Assembly (NCBI GenBank): GCA_027382625.1
Contig: JAJKFJ010022734.1
Span: 1-64,000 of the forward strand
DNA: 64,000 nt
Reading direction: 5' to 3'
Source of the DNA: Tetmemena sp. SeJ-2015
Lineage: Eukaryota; Ciliophora; Spirotrichea; Sporadotrichida; Oxytrichidae
Of the stretch, positions 58,801 to 64,000 are shown piece after piece. The notes beneath the pieces were generated by a model. The model saw only the letters and a list, made by a program, of their open reading frames with translations, ran no database searches and had not been told where the DNA came from. Both the position numbers and the translations under genes were made by a program. Numbering within the stretch: position 1 is the stretch's first letter; each line of letters opens with the position of its first letter.

Positions 58801-60915
58801 CTCTCCTTAGATGACTCTAAATCCTAAATACCCGGAGGAAGTAAAATAATAGCAATACCAGTTTGATGTTGGAAGCTTAACGAACAAGGATTTGAGAATT
58901 AAGAAGCTCAAAGAGTTGAGCAAGCGAAAGCGAGAACATGAAAAGGAATAAGAGAGTAAGTTAACGAATGAGAGGTTTAGTAGAAGCAGAAGAGTCTAGT
59001 AGGAATCTTAACATGCTCAAACTACTAAAAATGCTTCAGAGAAGTAGGAATTATTTCCTTAGATAGATTCTCAGAATAGCTAAATAAATTTAGTCACAGG
59101 GAATAGTCAAAACAAGCATATTATATTCTATGAGCTAGTTTACTTAAAAGTAGAAATTTAGCTCATTATAATTGCAAATAATTTATCGAATTAATTTTAT
59201 AATTTAGCTCATAAATTAGTTTTTTTTGGTTTACATAAAAAGGAGTCTTTATTCTTTTAGCTCCAGTATTTTTATTTAAACGACAATAAATATTTTTTTG
59301 ACCCCTCAACTTCAAGATTTATCTGCAGGAGATAATGTAGATAAGATGACATGGTTAAAATGTTGCATCACCAGAGACAGTTTTGTTCTTCAGATTTCTG
59401 CAATTATGAGAAATCCTAAATCTTTTGGCCGTTAATTATTGCCTGCTCATCCCAATCACCTTCTTTTCAAGAATTTGCTTGTATTTTATTTACGCAGAGA
59501 TAATACCTGCATAAGATGTTTTACAGTGATTGGCAGTATATTATAAAACTTCAATTTAATAAAAAGCTAAAGTCCAATTTTCTCAATGTAAAATTAAAAG
59601 GGACAGAAATGGAATAAGCAAGACGTATAAAACGACAGCTAAAATAGGTATGTTTCTAATTACCAAATACTGGAATCTGTTCTATCAAGCGCCTCGAAGT
59701 CTTTACACAAAAGAAACTAGCAAAAAGCATTTGCTTCTTTTAATCTCTATAATCCCAGTAGTCTAACCACAAATTTAAATCAATTTGTAAGAAACTTATT
59801 TTTGTTAGAGTTTAAACCACAAATAGAAAAGCTTAAAAACGGATCAATCTCTCTAACCAAACAGCAAATTCCTCAGAGCAGTTAGTTGATTAAACAAAAA
59901 ACGAAGAACTTTTGCATATAAAAACGAAAATTTGGCATAGAAATAAGAAACATTCATAGAAAGTAAATTAGTGCAGCAGCTTCTTAAGTAACTAGATAAA
60001 ATAAATAGAGGCACTAAGTCACCAGAGTTCTTTTAGCACATTTCAAGACTTTAAATCAATGAGACCAATCCTATAAATGAAAATGACCTTGCAATAAGAC
60101 ATAATGAAGTTGATAACCAAACTAATTTACAGAAAAAGAATAAGGATGCATTTAGCGCTTTCAATAACTCAACTAGTCAGGCATAGAGCAAGAGCCCCAA
60201 CTTATCTTCATCAGCCCTCAAGTATAAACTTCTGGAAAGATTAGCACTGGGCTTATTGAATGGCCCTTCGGCTAATCTCGAAAGTAATCAGCAAAATATT
60301 AGACATCTCTTAGCTTTGAATTAGGATAGTTCTCTCTCAAGTTAATTCAAATTGAGTCCTGACAAAGATGGCATAATAAACAGCAATTTTAGGGACAATC
60401 CTATAAATAGTCTTTCTAGCTATGGTATTCAGTCCAATTTAACATAATAGGAATATGAGGGAATGCTTCAGCAAAGAAGATTAGGAGTCAATAACAAGAG
60501 AATAGGATCCAATTAAAGAGGTTCAATGGCTGGTATGGCTAAGGGTGGAGGTGGTGCAGGTGGCGGTAAATTCCTTCAACACTTGAAATTTAAATGTTAG
60601 CTTATAATTATTGAAAGAGCATCAAACCAAGAGAAGTCCTACTTATCATCAATTTTATCATATGAGCTTATTTTTAGATATTTTTTTTTAAGTCCAACTA
60701 AGAATAAATTATACGAGAGCTTAGAAGGAAAGCAAAAGGAGAAACTTAAAACAAAATGAAGATTCTCCAGATGATATGGATAGAGGCTTTTGTGAAAAGT
60801 ACATGTCCGATTGTCTTTCAAATCGACATGATGATGAGGAAGAAGAATTTTACGAAATCGATCAAGAATAAGGCTAGAATACAAATATAATTCTTATGAA
60901 GCCTAGATTTTGAAA
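55875..60915 (+). CDS. very large Asn/Gln/Ser-rich protein, function unknown
   Basis: Coding-like under the ciliate code from ATG 55875 to TGA 60913, with numerous frame changes that must be IESs, most unplaced. Recognisable stretches: NSEQSVNKSRESSKIRTKNS (about 56000), ENIQKLKELYRKQNSYHDQL (56840), a basic helix KELSKRKREHEKEQES (58910), and a long clean C-terminal frame from 59955 with KYKLLERLALGLLNGPSANL, Gly-rich GGGGAGGGKF and an acidic end (HDDEEEEFYEIDQEQG). Mature protein perhaps 1,400 residues. No domain recognised; mostly disordered. Two adjacent genes cannot be excluded. Confidence 0.45.
60581..60743. other. IES, pointer ACTT, 163 nt
   Basis: ACTT at 60581 and 60744. Removal gives KFLQHLKQNEDSPDDMDRGF in frame to the acidic C-terminus. 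Confidence 0.8.
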
Positions 60916-60976
60916 TATTTGTCATTCATATCTCTATAGGCAGATTGAAAAATTTACAAAATTATAAATTAAACTC

Positions 60977-61993
60977 ATGTCCTAAAAGTTAAATCAAAAA
61001 GAAGTAAATAAAACGAAAGATAGAGAGGAAGGAATGAAGAAATAAGAATCAGGATCTCTCCTCAAGACTCTGGACTTCTATGATAAACGAGTTAGCAGTT
61101 ATGTGCACAAACTTCAGCTACCTTCAATTCTTCAGTATTAATTTATTTTAAAATATATTTAAACTTTGTATTACATACTAATTTTCGGCATGGTTTTCAA
61201 CAAAGAAGGGCCATTCCTTCTTTTGATTTTGAATGGGCTTATTATGCCAACTCTATTTAAAAGCCATGTAACTGATTGGCCAATAATTTACTATGGTATC
61301 ATTTACCTAGGCTAAGGGTAAGTGTGATTGTATGATGAAATTATAGTGCTTTGCACATTTTAATACTCAGAGTCCTTATAAAAATTGATATAGATTAGTC
61401 AGTTAACTTGCACTATCTTTTTCAAAAAGGTTTTCGCTCGAAGGAGACCTCATCATGATAAAAGTGTCTACAGAGTAAAGGATATAAGAGGAAAAGAGAA
61501 GTGCTGTTCTTGGCCTAGCGGAGATACAAACTAAACTTTTCTCTCTCTTAATATTCTTATGTATAAAGCTAATATAGTTTAAGTTTGCTTTATCGCCTTC
61601 TATTATATGAGATACTATCCAGAGCTAGTATAAGCCTATGTGCCCTTTGGAAATATCGGAATGATCCTCATTATACTTCTATATATTAAAATATAGAGTA
61701 AATATGCATTTAAATAGCTTCAAGTAGGCTTTGCTCGAATGTTTTTCCAGTGCCACTATCTCGGGGATATTATTGGAGGAGCCTGCTTTGGAATATCTTA
61801 ACACTTTTTGAATCACTATATGATAGTGAACTACGTTCTCCCTCCACACATGACAGTATGAGTGAACGCAACTACAAGCCAAACTCTCTTCAATAGAGAA
61901 GGCTGCCATCTTTAGGCAATATGCTCTGAAAGCTCCCTAGTACTTTAGAAGTATATAGCTTGGAGAATAAGATTAATTGAGTCTATATTTTGA
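60977..61993 (+). CDS. PAP2-family membrane lipid phosphatase
   Basis: About 300 residues from ATG 60977. A basic N-terminus and hydrophobic helices (KEGPFLLLILNGLIMPTLF) lead to the three PAP2 signatures: KKVFARRRP (K-x6-RP, about 61430), WPSGD (61516; PSGH in most members) and RMFFQCHYLGD (R-x5-H-x3-D, 61740). These form the active site that dephosphorylates phosphatidate or polyprenyl/sphingolipid phosphates. Intron 61318-61398; one IES near the C-terminus removes a premature TGA at 61859. The C-terminal end at TGA 61991 is uncertain because the sequence beyond is still protein-like for 40 codons. Confidence 0.85.
61825..61860. other. IES, pointer AGTGAAC, 36 nt
   Basis: AGTGAAC (7 bp) at 61825 and 61861. 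A multiple of three but carrying a TGA; removal gives NHYMIVNATTSQTLFNREG. Confidence 0.75.
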
Positions 61994-62122
61994 TATTTCA
62001 TTCCTCATTCGAAAGAATAAGAGTAATAACAGGAGTACGTAAGAGAGGTATTTAAGAGTTTGGAGGGTAAGTTTAAATAATATAAATTAAATATATTTAA
62101 AAGCTTCACTTACAAAGCAACT

Positions 62123-62577
62123 ATGGCATCCGAGGAAAGCAAGAACAGTAAGAAACCATTTAAGGGAGTAAGTCACATTTTTCTATCATTCTCTCTATGT
62201 TTGTTCATCTCAATTATGCTAACCAAGTTCTGTTTAGGCTAAGGTCGACTGGCCTCCTGATATGCCCGACGATATGCTTGAAGACGCAATCACTATTGCT
62301 AAATAGACTCTTGACTAGCATGATTTCGAAACCTAAGGTGTTGAGGTAAGTCAGAAATTCAAATTGAAATGCTACTAAATATACGAACAGCAAGATCTAA
62401 TGACTATTATAGATTGCTAGAATCGTAAAGAAGTACATGGACGAGAAGTGGGAGCCATACTGGCACGTGTTCTTAGGAAAGAGTTTCGGTTGCCACTCAG
62501 TCCACGAGAGAAACCGTTTTGTTTATTTCACTTTCGAGCAGAGTAAAATCTCCTTCCTCATCTATAAGGCTTCGTGA
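62123..62577 (+). CDS. DYNLL: dynein light chain LC8
   Basis: 105 residues in three exons (62123-62167, 62238-62345, 62413-62577) with GTAAGT...AG introns of 70 and 67 nt, both phase 0. Near-invariant LC8 sequence: WPPDMPDDMLEDAITIA, IVKKYMDEKWEPYWHVFLGK and SFGCHSVHERNRFVYFTFEQ. Three Gln are TAG or TAA. LC8 is a dimeric hub at the base of dynein intermediate chains and in radial spokes. No IES in its exons. Stop TGA 62575. Very secure, and one of the best anchors for the genetic code. Confidence 0.97.
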
Positions 62578-62999
62578 GCGCGCTGTTCGGTCTGAGTCAC
62601 TCTCTCTTTTTAAATTTGTATGAATGATGATTATTAATTATGGCTACTTTTAAGACTAGATATAGTGGTGAGTTGAGTTAACTCAGAGAAGGCCAATGAT
62701 AATTGGTTAAGATAAATTGATAATTAGAATGTGAGGTGACAAGTAAATATAAGCGCCCTCACTCTATATAAACACTTCAACTCTAAATATAAGACTACAG
62801 AATAAGGCAATGAGCTGATTAATGAACGCTATAATGGTATAAGAAAGGAGAAGGTTCGAAGCTCTTGCTCCTTGGCATTATGGTATCACTTTGTGCTAAT
62901 TTTTTTTATATCAAACTCTTTAAATGAATTCTCCAAAGAATCTATGATACTGGTGACTATTAACTTGATCGCTGGTCTTGTACTTACTTTCTGATGCAA
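62578..62999. other. spacer
   Basis: No supported gene; AT-rich with short purine-rich stretches. Confidence 0.35.
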
Positions 63000-63340
63000 C
63001 AAAGTTTAAATTTCAGCCTAAATCTTGAATGTCAAAGGTAGGAAAAGAAGAAATCAGATTTTATCTTCTTTTGTTTAATAAATGAACACTTGAGTTGAGA
63101 TTGAGCTAACCATTAGAAAGTGGCACGATGATTTCGAGTTGATCTCGATAAGAAAGCCAGTTCAAAGGTTTTAAGGAGAGAGATAAGACCTTTAGAGGAT
63201 TTAAAATAATCACGGTACGAAGAGTAAGATCTACCTACGCTACGATTGTTAGAGCTAGAATCGCAGTTTTTGCATTAAAATATGTCGCTAAATATAATCA
63301 TTAATTTGCTCAAACCAAAATCATATTGATCTCCTTAAAG
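63000..63340 (+). CDS. coding fragment, possibly zinc-finger/transposase-like
   Basis: Coding-like under the ciliate code: ILNVKGRKRRNQILSSFVQQ, a TGA break, then VEIELTIRKWHDDFELISIR and a Cys-containing stretch (KIYLRYDCQSQNRSFCIKIC) up to a GTAAG splice-donor-like site at 63341. There is no start, no stop and no continuation before the tubulin gene. The Cys/Tyr spacing vaguely recalls FAR1/FLYWCH-type zinc fingers of MULE-related proteins, which is weak. It may be MDSs of a gene whose other parts lie elsewhere. Confidence 0.4.
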
Positions 63341-63530
63341 GTAAGTTTTAATTGCTATCCTATTTTTAAGTGCACAATTTTCTGATCAAAAGAGGGGTGC
63401 TTTTGGTAAGATAATTAAGCTTTAAACGTATTTAAGCGCAAATTAAAATACATTATATATAATCATTACATTAAACTAATACAACTTACCTTCACAAACT
63501 AGATCGTACATCTTTACCATCAACAATAAA

Positions 63531-64000
63531 ATGAGAGAGATTATTTCACTTCAAGTCGGCCAATGCGGAAATTAGATTGGCTATAAATTTTGGGAAACCA
63601 TAGCTCAAGAACATGGATTAGAAACATCCACTGGCAAAATGAATACATTTACTAGCAATTAACAGATGCAAAGAATGAATACCTTCTTCCAGGAAGTCGA
63701 GAACTATTCATCAATGAGATTCGTCCCAAGAGCAGTGCTGATAGATCTTGAGCCCGGAGTTTTAGATTCAATCAGAGCATCTTCTTAGATGGGAAAGCTT
63801 TTCAATCCCGATAGCTTTATTTCAGGAGTAAACGGAGCTGGCAATAACTGGGCTAAGGGTTATTACAGCGAGGGCAGTGACTATATCGAGACCATCATGG
63901 ACTAAGTCAGAAAAGAAGCTGAGAGATGCGAGTCCTTCCTAGGATTTTAATTCACCCATTCTCTTGGAGGAGGTACAGGTTCTGGACTTGGAACTAAGCT
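63531..64000 (+). CDS. TUBB: beta-tubulin, divergent isoform (5' part; runs off the window)
   Basis: ATG 63531 gives [20 protein letters not shown], with the MREI autoregulation tetrapeptide, the GTP-binding GQCGNQ and, at 63958, GGGTGSG. The other conserved block is [17 protein letters not shown]. Gln in GQCGNQ and at several other sites is TAG or TAA. Compared with ordinary beta-tubulin the loop after residue 30 ([20 protein letters not shown]) is strongly diverged, so this is a specialised isotype. No IES or intron in the 470 bp present. Confidence 0.95.

Noticed and set aside
55870..60900. Many short AT-rich direct repeats as further pointers
   Set aside because: In DNA this AT-rich, 4-6 bp repeats are frequent by chance and no conserved domain is available to test the frame, so only the ACTT pair at 60581/60744 was kept.
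60977..61993. Context-dependent code with TGA also meaning Trp (karyorelict style)
   Set aside because: In-frame TGAs first suggested it, but each lies inside a pointer-flanked insert whose removal also fixes the frame; conserved Trp positions use TGG and genes such as LC8 and Atg8 end at TGA.

Overview
The window reads as germline (micronuclear) DNA of a hypotrich spirotrich ciliate of the Oxytricha/Stylonychia/Tetmemena kind. Two things show this. (1) TAA and TAG sit throughout conserved proteins at glutamine positions (beta-tubulin at 63531, dynein light chain at 62123, calcineurin-like phosphatase at 9886) and TGA is the only stop, so a standard-code ORF search shatters every gene. (2) Once that code is applied, nearly every gene is still broken by short AT-rich inserts. 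Each lies between two copies of a 2-10 bp direct repeat, and deleting one repeat copy plus the insert restores the frame and, in conserved genes, the family motif. These are internal eliminated sequences (IESs) with pointers, lying between macronuclear-destined segments (MDSs). I place more than 50. Ordinary GT...AG introns, mostly 34-125 nt, are also present and distinct. I cannot name the species.

Layout. 1-6.1 kb: a small membrane protein gene, then a long START-domain gene. 6.4-9.2 kb: a two-TM protein, a convergent helical protein, and a second START gene. 9.9-12.2 kb: calcineurin-type phosphatase. 13.3-15.3 kb (minus): histidine-acid-phosphatase-like membrane protein lacking both catalytic motifs. 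15.6-18.2 kb: PARP with WGR domain. 18.2-20 kb: spacer with a 332-bp terminal-inverted-repeat element that carries a response-regulator fragment. 20-24.3 kb (minus): three unrecognised genes. 24.8-26.6 kb: RING-IQ-RING protein (RNF32-like). 26.6-28.2 kb: gene desert, then tRNA-Arg(CCT). 28.5-34.3 kb: three genes, the last with an NBR1-type FW domain. 34.6-35.5 kb (minus): Atg8. 36.2-40.8 kb (minus): DDX21-like DEAD-box helicase with an RGG region and an RRM. 41.5-50.9 kb (minus): GRDTYI-motif protein, acidic protein, RIB43A and large low-complexity proteins. 52.2-55.7 kb: SAC plus inositol 5-phosphatase. 55.9-60.9 kb: large N/Q/S-rich protein. 61-64 kb: PAP2 phosphatase, dynein light chain LC8, a coding fragment, and the start of a divergent beta-tubulin.

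The genes are functionally unrelated and lie on both strands, as expected if each locus becomes its own small somatic chromosome; there is no operon logic. Every MDS junction I resolved is in linear order on one strand, so no scrambled gene was found. No telomeric repeats or chromosome-end signals are visible. Gene ends are least certain where the last in-frame TGA lies in AT-rich DNA.
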